Source: Acidimicrobiia bacterium | GTDB taxonomy: Bacteria; Actinomycetota; Acidimicrobiia; Spongiisociales; ZC4RG35 | Assembly (NCBI GenBank): GCA_012270885.1 | Contig: JAAXHN010000027.1 | Location: 1-39,479, forward strand | Length of the DNA stretch: 39,479 nt | Direction of reading: 5' to 3' | Shown here: positions 23,399-34,143 of the stretch, in pieces | How positions within the stretch are numbered: the first letter of the stretch is position 1 | Layout of the letters: the number at the start of each line of letters is the position of its first letter | The notes under the pieces: generated by a model | What the model was told of the DNA's origin: nothing | The model's input: only the letters and a program-made list of their open reading frames with translations | Database searches by the model: none | Program-made: the position numbers and the translations under genes

Positions 23399-25107
23399 AA
23401 AGACTGATCGCGGTCGGGGCGCTGCTGGGGGGCCTGCTGGTTATCGCTTCCTGCGACGAAGGCCCTGCTGTGGCCCCGACAGCCCCTGCCGAGACCAGAG
23501 TTGATGATGCGCCGCCCGTCACCACCACGTCGACAACCGGCGCCCCCACTACCACGGCCCCGCCCACCACTGCGGCGCCCACTACCACGGCCGGCCCGAC
23601 AACAACATCTTCACCGCCCACCACCTCCATCACGGCCCCGCCCACCACCACAACCATTCCGCCGGAGCCCACTCTGTGGGAGCGTCTGCAGGCGTTGGGA
23701 CGGGACGGGATCGGCGACACACTGTATCCGACCCTCGGCGCCTCAGGATACGACGTGGAGAGCTATCTGATCGAGTTGCGCTTCGATCCTGAGAGGGGCC
23801 GGCTTTCGGGGTCTTCCACCATCGCGGCCGTGGCCACCGCCGATCTCGACCTGTTCAGCTTGGACTTCTTCGGCATGGAGACCGGCGCGGTGACAGTCAA
23901 CGGCGCGCCGGCGGACTACGAGCAGGTCTCCGAAGAGTTGATCATCGTACCTTCCCAAACACTCTTGGAGGGTGAGCTGATGGCAGTGGTCGTCTCCTAC
24001 CATGGGGTGGTGGCCTCCCGGCCAGCCAAAGCGATACAGGGGTTCACCTCCGGCGGCCGTTGGTCCACAGATGAGGAGTTTTTCTTCATGATGAACGAGC
24101 CTGATGGCTCTGCCGCCTTGGCGCCTTTCAATGACCATCCCCTGGACAAGGCGCGGGTGACCGTGGATGTGGAGGTCCCCGTGGGGTGGACGGTTGTTTC
24201 TGGTGGAACCCTGGAGGAAGTGCGGGAGGAGGAGCAGACCGTGGCCTACCGGTGGTCGATGGAACACCCGGTGGCCCCCTATCTGATCCCTTTCGGCATC
24301 GGGCAGTTTGCGTCCCGTTCCGAGCCCGATCCCCTGGACCTGGAGATCACCACCTGGTATCCCGAAGAACTGGATACCGAGTTGCTCGATCCCTTCACCG
24401 ATCAGCATCACATGCTGGGATTTCTGTCGGGGCTCTTCGGGCCCTATCCGTTCGAGACCCTGGGCGCCATGGTGGTCGACGCCGGAATACCGCTAGCCCT
24501 GGAGCATCAGACCCTCCCCACCTACGACCTGTCGGCGGCTTCTGAGACCGTTGTGATACACGAACTCGCCCACCAGTGGTTCGGCAACTCGGTGTCGGTG
24601 GCGGACTGGAGCGACATCTGGCTCAACGAGGGTCCCGCCACGCTCTCGCAGTGGCTGTGGACGGAAGAAACCCTGGGGGTTATCGACTATGACCGGGAGG
24701 TTGCCAACAACTACCGGCTGTTCTCCGGGGAGTTCTTCCTGTCGGGCGAAACGGCCGACGCCATCGAAAGGGCGACCGCCATGGCGGTCCGCCAGTTCTA
24801 TGCCCCCGGCCTGCCTCCCGCCGATGACCTCTTCAACTATTCGGTCTATGGAAGGGGAGCGCTCACCCTGGTCGCTCTCCGTGACCAGTTGGGCGACTCC
24901 TCCTTCTTCGCGATGCTGAGAACCTGGCACGACACCCATCGCTACGGAAACGCGACTACCGCCGACTTCCTGTCGCTGGTGGAGGAAACCGGGGGAGTCC
25001 CGGCGCGGGAACTGGTGGAATCCTGGCTCTACGATCCGCTGCCGCCACCCATGCCTGAACGAGACCTGTATCCACTCGGGCACGAGGAGTATTCCCAGGG
25101 TCGGTAA
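23395..25107 (+). CDS. M1-family metallopeptidase lipoprotein
   Basis: A 570-residue secreted zinc aminopeptidase-like protein. The N-terminus is a lipoprotein signal with lipobox VIASC (C20), followed by a Thr/Pro linker at 40-92 that would span cell wall. The M1 domain begins near 115; the substrate loop is LALEHQTLP (the GxMEN equivalent), the zinc motif HELAH is at 389-393 and the third ligand is E412 in LNEGPA. It lacks the long ERAP-like C-terminal domain, so it is a short M1 form. ATG 23395 overlaps the cca stop. Probable role: peptide degradation at the outer face of the membrane. Confidence 0.93.
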   Translation: MKRLIAVGALLGGLLVIASCDEGPAVAPTAPAETRVDDAPPVTTTSTTGAPTTTAPPTTAAPTTTAGPTTTSSPPTTSITAPPTTTTIPPEPTLWERLQALGRDGIGDTLYPTLGASGYDVESYLIELRFDPERGRLSGSSTIAAVATADLDLFSLDFFGMETGAVTVNGAPADYEQVSEELIIVPSQTLLEGELMAVVVSYHGVVASRPAKAIQGFTSGGRWSTDEEFFFMMNEPDGSAALAPFNDHPLDKARVTVDVEVPVGWTVVSGGTLEEVREEEQTVAYRWSMEHPVAPYLIPFGIGQFASRSEPDPLDLEITTWYPEELDTELLDPFTDQHHMLGFLSGLFGPYPFETLGAMVVDAGIPLALEHQTLPTYDLSAASETVVIHELAHQWFGNSVSVADWSDIWLNEGPATLSQWLWTEETLGVIDYDREVANNYRLFSGEFFLSGETADAIERATAMAVRQFYAPGLPPADDLFNYSVYGRGALTLVALRDQLGDSSFFAMLRTWHDTHRYGNATTADFLSLVEETGGVPARELVESWLYDPLPPPMPERDLYPLGHEEYSQGR

Positions 25108-25112
25108 ACGGT

Positions 25113-25141
25113 TTGGCTCTATGCGCATATTCGTATATAGT
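25113..25141 (+). promoter_or_regulatory. Candidate argC operon promoter
   Basis: TTGGCT (25113-25118), 17-base spacer, TATAGT (25136-25141). The -10 matches 5 of 6, the -35 matches 4 of 6. Transcription would start near 25148, about 20 bases before the argC GTG, whose ribosome site AAGGA is at 25154-25158. Confidence 0.6.
25120..25137. promoter_or_regulatory. Candidate ArgR operator (ARG box)
   Basis: TATGCGCATATTCGTATA is an 18-base imperfect dyad (7 of 9 half-site pairs match). It has the length and central A/T core of an ARG box but departs from the E. coli consensus in the arms. It fills the spacer of the putative argC promoter, and argR lies in the same operon. Confidence 0.42.
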
Positions 25142-25168
25142 GGGAGCCGATGCAAGGACTGACCTGAA

Positions 25169-26191
25169 GTGAAACTGACTGCAGCGGTGATCGGAGCATC
25201 CGGGTATGCCGGTGGGGAGTTGATCCGTCTGCTGGATGCCCATCCGGTCTTCGACCTGATATGGCTCGGCGCCCATAGCAGGGCTGGCGCCGCGCTGGGG
25301 GAGGTGCATCCTCATCTCTCCGAGGGCGACCGGCGGCTGTCGCCCACGGCTCCCGAAGACATTCCCTCCGTGGACGCAGCGTTCCTGGCCCTGCCCCACG
25401 GGGCATCCTACGAGTTGGGGCACGAGTTGGCGGAGAGAGGCGCAGCCGTGTTCGACTTGGGGTCCGACTACCGGTTCGACACTCGGGAGCGCTATGAGAC
25501 TGCATATGGCGCTCCCCATCCGGCTCCCGGGCGCCTGGACGAATGGCGATATGGCCTGCCGGAGTTGTTCAGCTTGGAAGGGGCTCGGCGGGTCGCCCTG
25601 CCGGGCTGTTATCCGACCGCCGTGCTCCTTGCGTCCGTCCCGCTGCTGGCGGGCGGGTTGACCTCGGGCCCGGTGGTGGCCGACTGCCTTTCGGGTGTCT
25701 CGGGTGCGGGAAGATCACTCCGGCCGGACCTAATGTTCGGACAGGTGGCGGAAGGAGCACAGGCCTACGGGATTGCGGCCCACCGGCATCGGCCCGAGAT
25801 CGAGATGGGCATAGAGATGGCTGGAATTTCCACCCCTGTTACCTTCACTCCCCATCTGCTTCCCATCCAGCGGGGACTGCTGGCCACGGTGACCATGCCC
25901 GCATCCGATCTCCCGGGTGACCGGGAGGATCTTCTGGGGGTCCTCGGCAAGGCGTATGAGGGCCGTCGGTTGGTAGACGTCGTTGATCATCCCCCCCAGA
26001 CACGATGGGTAGCGGGATCCAACCGTGCCCTGGTTACGGCCTTCTTCGATTCCCACACCGGGATGGTGATCGCCCAGGTTGCCCTGGACAATCTCCTGAA
26101 GGGGGCGGCCGGCCAAGCCGTCCAGGCCGCCAACCTGGTATACGGCCTGGAGGAAGCAGCCGGCCTGGACACAACCGGGTGGATGCCATGA
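25169..26191 (+). CDS. argC: N-acetyl-gamma-glutamyl-phosphate reductase
   Basis: A 340-residue NADPH-dependent enzyme, third step of arginine synthesis. It starts KLTAAVIGASGYAGGELIRLL (dinucleotide fold), has FDLGSDYRF, the catalytic Cys in ALPGCYPTA, and HRHRPEIE. The GTG start has AAGGA ten bases upstream. The stop overlaps argJ (ATGA). First gene of argCJBDRGH. Confidence 0.96.
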   Translation: MKLTAAVIGASGYAGGELIRLLDAHPVFDLIWLGAHSRAGAALGEVHPHLSEGDRRLSPTAPEDIPSVDAAFLALPHGASYELGHELAERGAAVFDLGSDYRFDTRERYETAYGAPHPAPGRLDEWRYGLPELFSLEGARRVALPGCYPTAVLLASVPLLAGGLTSGPVVADCLSGVSGAGRSLRPDLMFGQVAEGAQAYGIAAHRHRPEIEMGIEMAGISTPVTFTPHLLPIQRGLLATVTMPASDLPGDREDLLGVLGKAYEGRRLVDVVDHPPQTRWVAGSNRALVTAFFDSHTGMVIAQVALDNLLKGAAGQAVQAANLVYGLEEAAGLDTTGWMP

Positions 26192-27354
26192 GCGTCACCT
26201 TTCCCAGGGGATTTTGGGCGGCGGGGGCGGCGGCAGGGATCAAGCCCTCCGGTGCCTCGGACGTGAGCCTGGTGATTGCGCAAGAGCCGTTGCCGACCGC
26301 GGCGGTCTTCACCCAGAACGGCGCGGCCGCCGCACCGGTGCGACTCTCCCGCCGTCACATGGAGATCTCGGGAGGAGCGATCCGAGGAGTAACGCTCAAC
26401 TCCGGCTGCGCAAACGCGGCCACCGGGGAACTCGGCGACCAGGCCGCCGTTGACATGGCTGCCGCGGTTGCTAGGGAGGTGGGGTGCGAGGTAAGCGAGG
26501 TGCTGGTCTGCTCCACGGGACCGATCGGTCCCCAGTTGCCCATGCACAAGATCCTTCCTGCTATGCAACTTCTTGTAGCCCGGGCTGGGTCAAGCCAGTC
26601 GGCGGGACGGGAAGCCGCGGCCGGGCTCATGACTACCGACACCTTCATAAAAGAGGCGGCGGTTTCTGGTCCTGGGGGATTTCGGGTGGGTGGGATGGCC
26701 AAGGGGGCGGCCATGATCCGCCCGAGCATGGCCACCATGCTGGCGGTGATCACAACCGACGCCATCGCCTCGGCCCAACGGCTGCGGGGGGTGCTCTCCC
26801 GGGCGGTGGAAGAGACCTTCAACAGCATCAATATCGACGGATGCGAATCCACCAACGACACGGTGATACTCATGGCTTCCGGTCTCTCGGGGATACAACC
26901 GTCACCGGGTGAGTTGACTAAAGGGGTGCGAAAGGTGTGCGCACGACTGGCTCGCGATATCGTGGCGGACGCAGAGGATTGCACTCGGGTGGTGACCATC
27001 CAGGTGAGCGGAGCTCCGGATGACGGCTCCGCACGTCGTATGGGGATGGCGATAGCCGACTCCGACTTGGTGCGCTGTTCCTTCTACGGGGGCGACCCCA
27101 ACTGGGGCAGGCTAGTGGCCGCCCTCGGCGCCTGTGGCGAGCCCATGGACGCTTCCCGGATAGACATCACCTACCAGGGAACGCCGGTGGCAAGGGGAGG
27201 AACCCACACCGGTGTGGATCTGTCCACGATCGAGCCGCTGTTGGTGGGAGACTTCGAGGTCGAAGTGGTGGTGGGGGAAGGACCGGGGACCGCGCGAATT
27301 CTCACCAGCGACCTCACCCCCGGGTACGTCATCTTCAACGGGGAGCCGTCATGA
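26188..27354 (+). CDS. argJ: Glutamate N-acetyltransferase / amino-acid acetyltransferase
   Basis: A 388-residue self-cleaving enzyme of the ornithine acetyltransferase family. The autoprocessing site is the Thr in KGAAMIRPSMATMLAVITTDA (the family form is ATMLAF); the oxyanion residues STGPIG are present, and DPNWGR lies near the C-terminus. It recycles acetyl groups from acetylornithine to glutamate, so the pathway is probably cyclic. ATG 26188 overlaps argC and the stop overlaps argB. Confidence 0.96.
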   Translation: MSVTFPRGFWAAGAAAGIKPSGASDVSLVIAQEPLPTAAVFTQNGAAAAPVRLSRRHMEISGGAIRGVTLNSGCANAATGELGDQAAVDMAAAVAREVGCEVSEVLVCSTGPIGPQLPMHKILPAMQLLVARAGSSQSAGREAAAGLMTTDTFIKEAAVSGPGGFRVGGMAKGAAMIRPSMATMLAVITTDAIASAQRLRGVLSRAVEETFNSINIDGCESTNDTVILMASGLSGIQPSPGELTKGVRKVCARLARDIVADAEDCTRVVTIQVSGAPDDGSARRMGMAIADSDLVRCSFYGGDPNWGRLVAALGACGEPMDASRIDITYQGTPVARGGTHTGVDLSTIEPLLVGDFEVEVVVGEGPGTARILTSDLTPGYVIFNGEPS

Positions 27355-28256
27355 CCACCGGCCACAGCCCCCCTACCCGCCTCAAGCCTCGCATCGCCTC
27401 TTCGATGGGGAAGGCGGCCATCCTCATGGAAGCGTTGCCTTACATCCGTCGATTCTCAGGGACCGTCGTGGTGGTGAAGTACGGCGGCTCGGCGATGGAT
27501 GACCCGACTTTCGCCCGGTCCTTCGCCAGGGACGTGGCTCTTCTCTCCCAGGTAGGGATAAAGATGGTGGTGGTTCACGGGGGTGGGCCACAGATCACCA
27601 CAGCCATGAAGAGAGAAGGGATTGCCCCCACCTGGGTGGACGGACTGAGAGTTACCAATTCGCGCACCATGGAGCTGGTCCGGAGGGTGTTGGGAGGAGA
27701 GGTCAACGGGGAGATCGCCCGCCTTCTGGAGACCAGTGGCGCCAAGGCGGTGGGCCTGAACGGCGTGGACGCGGGCCTGTTCCGCTGTCGCCGGCTGGAC
27801 AACCGCCTGGGAAGGGTTGGTGATCTGGTCGAGGTGAATCCGGCACTGGTTGAATTCCTCCTGGACGGGGGGATGACGCCGGTGGTGGCGCCGCTGGGGC
27901 TGGGTTTGGACGGTGAGGTTTACAACCTGAACGCCGATACCGTAGCTGGCGCCCTGGCCGCCGCTCTGGGAGCGCAAAAGCTGGTGTTCCTCACAAATGT
28001 GGAGGGGGTTTATCGCAATCCCAACGACGCATCCACGCTCATCTCGAAGATGACCCTGCCGGAGTTGGTGATGATGGTCGACCGCTTCCGAGGAGGGATG
28101 CTTCCCAAGTTGCGGGCGGTGGTGGAAGCCATGAAAGGCGGCGTCTCCCAGGCCCATGTTCTGGACGGTCGGATCCAGCACGCTCTGCTGTTGGAAATGT
28201 TCACGCCCGAGGGGATAGGAACCATGGTCATTCATCACGAAGGAGAGGAACAGTGA
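27351..28256 (+). CDS. argB: Acetylglutamate kinase
   Basis: A 301-residue amino-acid kinase: VVVKYGGSAM, VVHGGGPQI, NLNADTVAGALA and KLVFLTNVEGVY. An N-terminal helix before the kinase core (about 28 residues) suggests the hexameric, arginine-inhibited form. Joined to argJ by ATGA and to argD by GTGA. Confidence 0.96.
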   Translation: MTTGHSPPTRLKPRIASSMGKAAILMEALPYIRRFSGTVVVVKYGGSAMDDPTFARSFARDVALLSQVGIKMVVVHGGGPQITTAMKREGIAPTWVDGLRVTNSRTMELVRRVLGGEVNGEIARLLETSGAKAVGLNGVDAGLFRCRRLDNRLGRVGDLVEVNPALVEFLLDGGMTPVVAPLGLGLDGEVYNLNADTVAGALAAALGAQKLVFLTNVEGVYRNPNDASTLISKMTLPELVMMVDRFRGGMLPKLRAVVEAMKGGVSQAHVLDGRIQHALLLEMFTPEGIGTMVIHHEGEEQ

Positions 28257-29455
28257 ACTCAGAAGTTACGGCTTGGATCGAGAAGGCCGACCGCAAACTC
28301 ATCCCCGCCTACGGTCGCACACCGGTGGTCTTCACCCGGGGACAGGGGGTCTGGCTGTTCGACCGGGATGGTAGGTCCTACCTGGACTGTCTCACCGGCC
28401 TGGCGGTGGTGGCGGTCGGACATGCCAACCCGAGGGTGGCGGAGGCCGCCCGCGCCCAGATGTCGGAGCTTGTTCACGTCTCCAACATCTTCTACACCGA
28501 GCCGATGGTGAGCCTGGCCGGACGACTGTCCGCTCTCTCCGGGCTGGACCGGGTGTTTTTCGCCAACTGCGGGGCTACCGTCAATGAGACGGCCATCAAG
28601 CTGGCGCGGAGGTACGCCCAGAAGCGGTACGGCGCGCACCGTTACGAAGTGATCTCTCTGCTGGACTCCTTCCACGGGCGCACCCTGGCCACTTTGGCCG
28701 CCACCGGCCAACCCTCCAAACAGGAGACCTTCGAGCCTCTCCCACCCGGGTTCTTTCAGGTCCCTCCCGGAGATATCGCCGCGCTGGGCCGCGCGGTGTC
28801 GGACCGCACCGCGGCGGTGATGATCGAGACCACCCAGGGCGAGGGGGGAGTGATTCCCCTGCCCGCCGACTTCCTCCAGGAGGTCAGGGAGATGTGCGAC
28901 CGGAGAGGAGTCCTGTTGATCATCGATGACGTCCAGGCAGGCATGGGGCGCACAGGGCAGATGTTCTCCTGGCAGGGACTGGGTTTCGAGCCCGATATCG
29001 CCACGGTGGCCAAGGCCCTGGCCAACGGTCTGGCGATCGGCGCCTGCATGGCCCGAGAGGAGGTGGCCACCGCCTTCGGTCCCGGCGACCACGGCACCAC
29101 CTTCGGCGGCGGCCCGGTTCCCTGCGCGGCGGCCCTGGCGGTTCTGGACGAGATTTCCGAGCGTGACCTGCTGACCAACTGCCTGGCGCGCTCCCGCCAA
29201 TTGTCAGACGGCCTGGGAGCCCTGGATGGGGTGTTGGAAGTACGGGGACGGGGATTGCTGCTGGCGGCCGTTCTGGAAAGAGAATGGGCGGCGGAAACCA
29301 CCCAGCGGGCATTGGATCTCGGGCTGGTGGTCAACAACGTACGGCCCGATGCAGTGCGCTTCGCCCCACCGCTCACCATCACCCCCGAAGAGACCGCCGA
29401 AGCGGTTTCCCGGTTCGGCGCGGCTCTGGCGGATTCGATCGCCGCGGAGGGTTGA
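28253..29455 (+). CDS. argD: Acetylornithine aminotransferase
   Basis: A 400-residue class III PLP aminotransferase. LDCLTGLAVVAVGHANPRV, FANCGATVNETAIKLAR, FHGRTLATLAATG, the PLP Asp in IIDDVQAGMGRTG, and the PLP lysine in TVAKALANGL. The usual IDEVQ is IDDVQ. It makes acetylornithine from the semialdehyde. GTG start overlaps argB. The next gene is argR, so argF is absent from its usual place. Confidence 0.95.
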   Translation: MNSEVTAWIEKADRKLIPAYGRTPVVFTRGQGVWLFDRDGRSYLDCLTGLAVVAVGHANPRVAEAARAQMSELVHVSNIFYTEPMVSLAGRLSALSGLDRVFFANCGATVNETAIKLARRYAQKRYGAHRYEVISLLDSFHGRTLATLAATGQPSKQETFEPLPPGFFQVPPGDIAALGRAVSDRTAAVMIETTQGEGGVIPLPADFLQEVREMCDRRGVLLIIDDVQAGMGRTGQMFSWQGLGFEPDIATVAKALANGLAIGACMAREEVATAFGPGDHGTTFGGGPVPCAAALAVLDEISERDLLTNCLARSRQLSDGLGALDGVLEVRGRGLLLAAVLEREWAAETTQRALDLGLVVNNVRPDAVRFAPPLTITPEETAEAVSRFGAALADSIAAEG

Positions 29456-29457
29456 AA

Positions 29458-29930
29458 GTGGGTTCAGCCGGTGCCCGGAGGCGGGCGTTACGCGGTCTGC
29501 TTGCTCGGGGAGGGGCCGGGGAGCAGGCAGAGTTGGCGAAGGGCCTGGCCGAGGAGGGGTTTGTGGTCAGCCAGTCCACCGTGTCGCGGGATCTGCGCTA
29601 CCTGGGCGTGGTGAAAGACCTCGAGGGCCGCTATAGGCTGAACTCGGCCAACAACGAATCAGTAGAGCCCATGGACCCGGATCGAAAGCTGGGAAGGGTG
29701 ATCAACTCCTACACACTGTCGATAGAAGCCTCCGCCAACCTGGTGGTGATGAGGACCTTCCCCGGCGCCGCCTCGGTGGTGGCCTCGGCTCTGGACGCTT
29801 CCCTGGAGACGGGAGAGGTCGGCAATGTACTGGGAACGGTGGCGGGTGACGACACCATCCTGGTGGTGGCTGCTCGACCATCCGGCGGCAGGAGTGTAAA
29901 GGAGCGACTGGAGCAGATCGGAGAGTTGAC

Positions 29931-29934
<4 letters not shown>
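29458..29934 (+). CDS. argR: Arginine repressor
   Basis: A 158-residue regulator. The N-terminal winged helix contains [19 protein letters not shown]; the C-terminal hexamer/arginine domain contains [15 protein letters not shown] and [13 protein letters not shown], with the GDD arginine contact. GTG 29458 is preceded by GGAGGG six bases upstream; a TTG two codons earlier overlaps the argD stop. It likely represses this operon through the site before argC. Confidence 0.94.
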
Positions 29935-31124
<1,190 letters not shown>

Positions 31125-31128
31125 GAGA

Positions 31129-32496
31129 GTGACCCTGTGGGAAGGGAGGCTGGGAGGCGTCCCCGCCTCCCAAATGTGGGACTTCACCGTGTCGACGGCC
31201 GACCGGCGGCTGTTGGCAGATGACATCGCGGGCTCCATAGCCCATGTGGCCATGCTCGGAGAAGTGGGGATCCTGTCCGAGCAGGAAACCGAGGCAATCA
31301 CCGCAGGCCTGCGGACCCTATCAGAGGAGGCCACATCGGGCGCGTTCATCTTCAACGACGGCGACGAGGACGTGCATTCGGCAGTGGAACGCCGGCTGAT
31401 AGAACTGGTGGGACCGGTGGGGGGCAAGCTTCACACCGGCCGGTCCCGCAACGACCAGGTGGCCCTGGACCTGATTCTCTACATGCGGCGGGGAGCGGCC
31501 CGCCACGCCGACGGACTGGCTCGGCTGGTGCTGGTCCTGGTGGACGCGGCGGAGCGGTTGGGACCCGAGGTGGTGGTCCCCTCCTACACCCATCTCCAGC
31601 AGGCTCAACCGACCCTTTTCGCACACCACCTGCTGGCCTACGGGCAGATGGCGACGCGGGACCGGCGCCGCTTTCTGGACTTGGCCGCCCGGCTGGACTG
31701 TTCTCCGCTCGGCGCGGGGGCGTCGGCCGGGTCGTCGTTGCCCCTGTCGCCGGAGAAAAGCGCATCGTTGCTTGGCATGTCCGCCGCCTTCGTCAACTCG
31801 CTGGACGCGGTCGGGTCCCGGGATCGGGCCGCCGAGTACGTGTGGTGCTGTGCCCGCGCCCTGGTTTCTCTTTCCCGGCTGGGAGAGGACCTGGTCTTGT
31901 GGTCCACCCGGGAGTTTGGTTGGGTCACCCTGGCGGATGAGTTCGCCACCGGGTCCTCGGCGCTGCCGCAGAAGAAGAATCCCGACATCGCCGAGTTGGT
32001 GCGGGGCAAGGCAGCCACCGCCATCGGATCCCTCACCGCGATGCTGGCCTTGGAGAAGGGCCTGCCCATGTCGTACAACCGCGACCTGCAAGAGGACAAG
32101 GAGCACCTTTTCCGGGTGGACGATGACCTGGCCGGGGCCACATCCGCTCTGGCCGGGTTGCTGGCGTCCGCCCGGTTTCACCCGCCACCACCCGCCCCGG
32201 AGACCGCGGCCCTGGATCTGGCCGAGGCGCTGGTGGGGAGGGGGGTGCCTTTCCGGGAAGCGCACCGGGTCACCGGGGCCATAACAGCCCGGCTGGCGGC
32301 GGAGAGTCGGGAGTTCTCGTCCCTCAGCTTCTCCGACCTTGCCAGGGCGCACCCCGGTTTCGAGCCTTCCGACCTGGACCTCCTGGATCCGGTTATCTCG
32401 GTGCAACGGAGAGCCACTCCCGGGGGAGGCAGCCCGGAAAGCGTGGCCGCCCAGATCGCCCAACTCCGCGCAGAGCTCTCCGGCGAGGAGTCGTAG
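31129..32496 (+). CDS. argH: Argininosuccinate lyase
   Basis: A 455-residue member of the fumarase/aspartase superfamily: DEDVHSAVERRL, HTGRSRNDQVALD, the Thr-His pair in SYTHLQQAQPT, and the signature GSSALPQKKNPD with the mobile catalytic loop. It releases arginine and fumarate. GTG start; GGAAAGGGG upstream is a good ribosome site. Last gene of the arginine operon. Confidence 0.97.
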   Translation: MTLWEGRLGGVPASQMWDFTVSTADRRLLADDIAGSIAHVAMLGEVGILSEQETEAITAGLRTLSEEATSGAFIFNDGDEDVHSAVERRLIELVGPVGGKLHTGRSRNDQVALDLILYMRRGAARHADGLARLVLVLVDAAERLGPEVVVPSYTHLQQAQPTLFAHHLLAYGQMATRDRRRFLDLAARLDCSPLGAGASAGSSLPLSPEKSASLLGMSAAFVNSLDAVGSRDRAAEYVWCCARALVSLSRLGEDLVLWSTREFGWVTLADEFATGSSALPQKKNPDIAELVRGKAATAIGSLTAMLALEKGLPMSYNRDLQEDKEHLFRVDDDLAGATSALAGLLASARFHPPPPAPETAALDLAEALVGRGVPFREAHRVTGAITARLAAESREFSSLSFSDLARAHPGFEPSDLDLLDPVISVQRRATPGGGSPESVAAQIAQLRAELSGEES

Positions 32497-32498
32497 AC

Positions 32499-32560
32499 CT
32501 CCAAAGGACATCCAGGTGTAGGCCAGGGGACTCCAAACCGTAGAACACAGGGTCTCCAAA
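32499..32560 (+). repeat. Three CTCCAAA copies between argH and the transporter
   Basis: CTCCAAA occurs at 32499-32505, 32531-32537 and 32554-32560; the last two lie in longer partial repeats (GACTCCAAACCGTAGA and GTCTCCAAACCTAGA). The 120-base gap shows no tRNA and no clear terminator. Confidence 0.4.
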
Positions 32561-32616
32561 CCTAGACTCGACGCCAGCCGATGGAAGCCCGGTCCTAACT
32601 CGAGTGAAGGGATATC

Positions 32617-34143
32617 TTGGCGAACCGACCCAGTCTTGCCGCGCCCACGCGACCGCCGCTATGGCGGAATGCCACCTTTCTCAAATGGGCCGCCCAGATC
32701 GGAGTGCTGTTCGGCGTGCTTGCCCTGGGATCGGTGTTGATCGGCGAGGCGACAGCCAACATGAGAGCCCAGGGGCTGTCACTCGACTGGGATCTCCTGA
32801 CTGATCCCCCCGGCATCCAACTGGGTGAAGGAATCTTTATCAAGCCGAGCACCGGGCTGGAGGCGTTTTACACCGGGGCGGTCAATATGCTGCGTGTCGC
32901 CCTGTCCGGGATCGTGGCCGCCACCGTGGTAGGAGCAATAGTGGGAATCGCCAGGCTTTCCTCCAACTGGCTGGCGTCGAGACTGGCCACGGTGTTCGTG
33001 GAGAGCCTTCGCAACATCCCGGTTCTGGTGCAGGTCGTGTTCTGGTTCTTCCTTGCATCGACCCTCTTTCCCATCCTGGAGGCAGACAGTTCGGGGCCTA
33101 TTCCCGGAGTCCTCCTGGTAAGTCGCAAAGGAGTGTCCTTCGCCTGGCCCTTCCCACAGGAGACCTTCTGGCAGTGGGGGGCGTTCCTGGTGGTTGGCCT
33201 GCTCACCGCCCGCTGGGCCTACCGCACCCGGATGCGACGAGCAGAGGCGTTGGGAGAGGACACCCGGCCGGGGACCTGGGCATTGTTGGCCTTCCTGGCA
33301 TGGGCGGTATTGGGCTGGTTCGCCCATCCCCTGGCCGGCGCCCTCGGGTGGTTGTTCATGTTGTTGGCAGCCTCGGTGGGAGCCGTACCGGTGTCGGTCT
33401 ACCAGGTCGTCCTGGCCTTGGTCTCCCTTTACCTGGGATGGCGTTGGATCCATCGCTTCCTCGAGTCCAGGCGAAGTCCGGCGGGACTGGCCAAACTCAC
33501 CGATGACGACTATTTCCGGATGATCCTGGCCGGAGCGCTGGGTGCGGGGGGAGCGGCGGTTCTGATGCTGCTTCCGGCCGCGACCGAGGTGGGGACCAAC
33601 GTGCTCCAATACCTGCTGGAGTTCTGTGATCAGAAGTTCGATTTTCTCCGCTCCGGGGCGCCGCTGGCTATGGGCTCCCCCTCGGTTGAGGTGCCGGGTC
33701 GTTTTCCGCAGATCGCCGGCACCGGTTTGACCATGACTCCCTCCTTCTTCGGGATCTGGATGGGGGTGACTCTCTATACTGCATCGTTCATCGCCGAGAT
33801 CGTTCGAGGGGGGATCCTGTCGGTGCCCAAGGGCCAGAGCGAGGCCGGTTATGCCCTGGGCCTGCGACGGGGACAACTCCTGCGCATGGTGATCCTTCCC
33901 CAGGCCTTCCGGGTGATACTCCCTCCGCTGGGCAACCAGTACCTGAACCTCTCGAAGAACACCTCCCTCGGGATAGCGGTGGCGTTCCCGGAGATGGTTC
34001 AGGTGGGACAGACCATGTTCAACCAGACCGGGGACACCATCCAGGTGATCCTGATCTGGATGGCCTTCTATCTGAGCATCAGCCTGCTGATTTCGGTGCT
34101 GATCAACTACTACAACCGGCGTGCCCAACTGGTGGAGAGGTAG
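32617..34143 (+). CDS. Polar amino-acid ABC transporter permease (AapQ-like)
   Basis: A 508-residue inner-membrane permease of the HAAT/AapQ type. Residues near 80-150 resemble the N-terminal permease segment (NMLRVALSGIVAATVVGAIVGIARLS, VFVESLRNIPVLVQVVFWF); the C-terminal part has the EAA-like loop AEIVRGGILSVPKGQSEAGYALGLRRGQ. TTG start, with AAGGGA 5 bases upstream. It is about 100 residues longer than typical AapQ because of an extra region of helices around 180-280. Forms a pair with the next permease. Confidence 0.88.
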   Translation: MANRPSLAAPTRPPLWRNATFLKWAAQIGVLFGVLALGSVLIGEATANMRAQGLSLDWDLLTDPPGIQLGEGIFIKPSTGLEAFYTGAVNMLRVALSGIVAATVVGAIVGIARLSSNWLASRLATVFVESLRNIPVLVQVVFWFFLASTLFPILEADSSGPIPGVLLVSRKGVSFAWPFPQETFWQWGAFLVVGLLTARWAYRTRMRRAEALGEDTRPGTWALLAFLAWAVLGWFAHPLAGALGWLFMLLAASVGAVPVSVYQVVLALVSLYLGWRWIHRFLESRRSPAGLAKLTDDDYFRMILAGALGAGGAAVLMLLPAATEVGTNVLQYLLEFCDQKFDFLRSGAPLAMGSPSVEVPGRFPQIAGTGLTMTPSFFGIWMGVTLYTASFIAEIVRGGILSVPKGQSEAGYALGLRRGQLLRMVILPQAFRVILPPLGNQYLNLSKNTSLGIAVAFPEMVQVGQTMFNQTGDTIQVILIWMAFYLSISLLISVLINYYNRRAQLVER

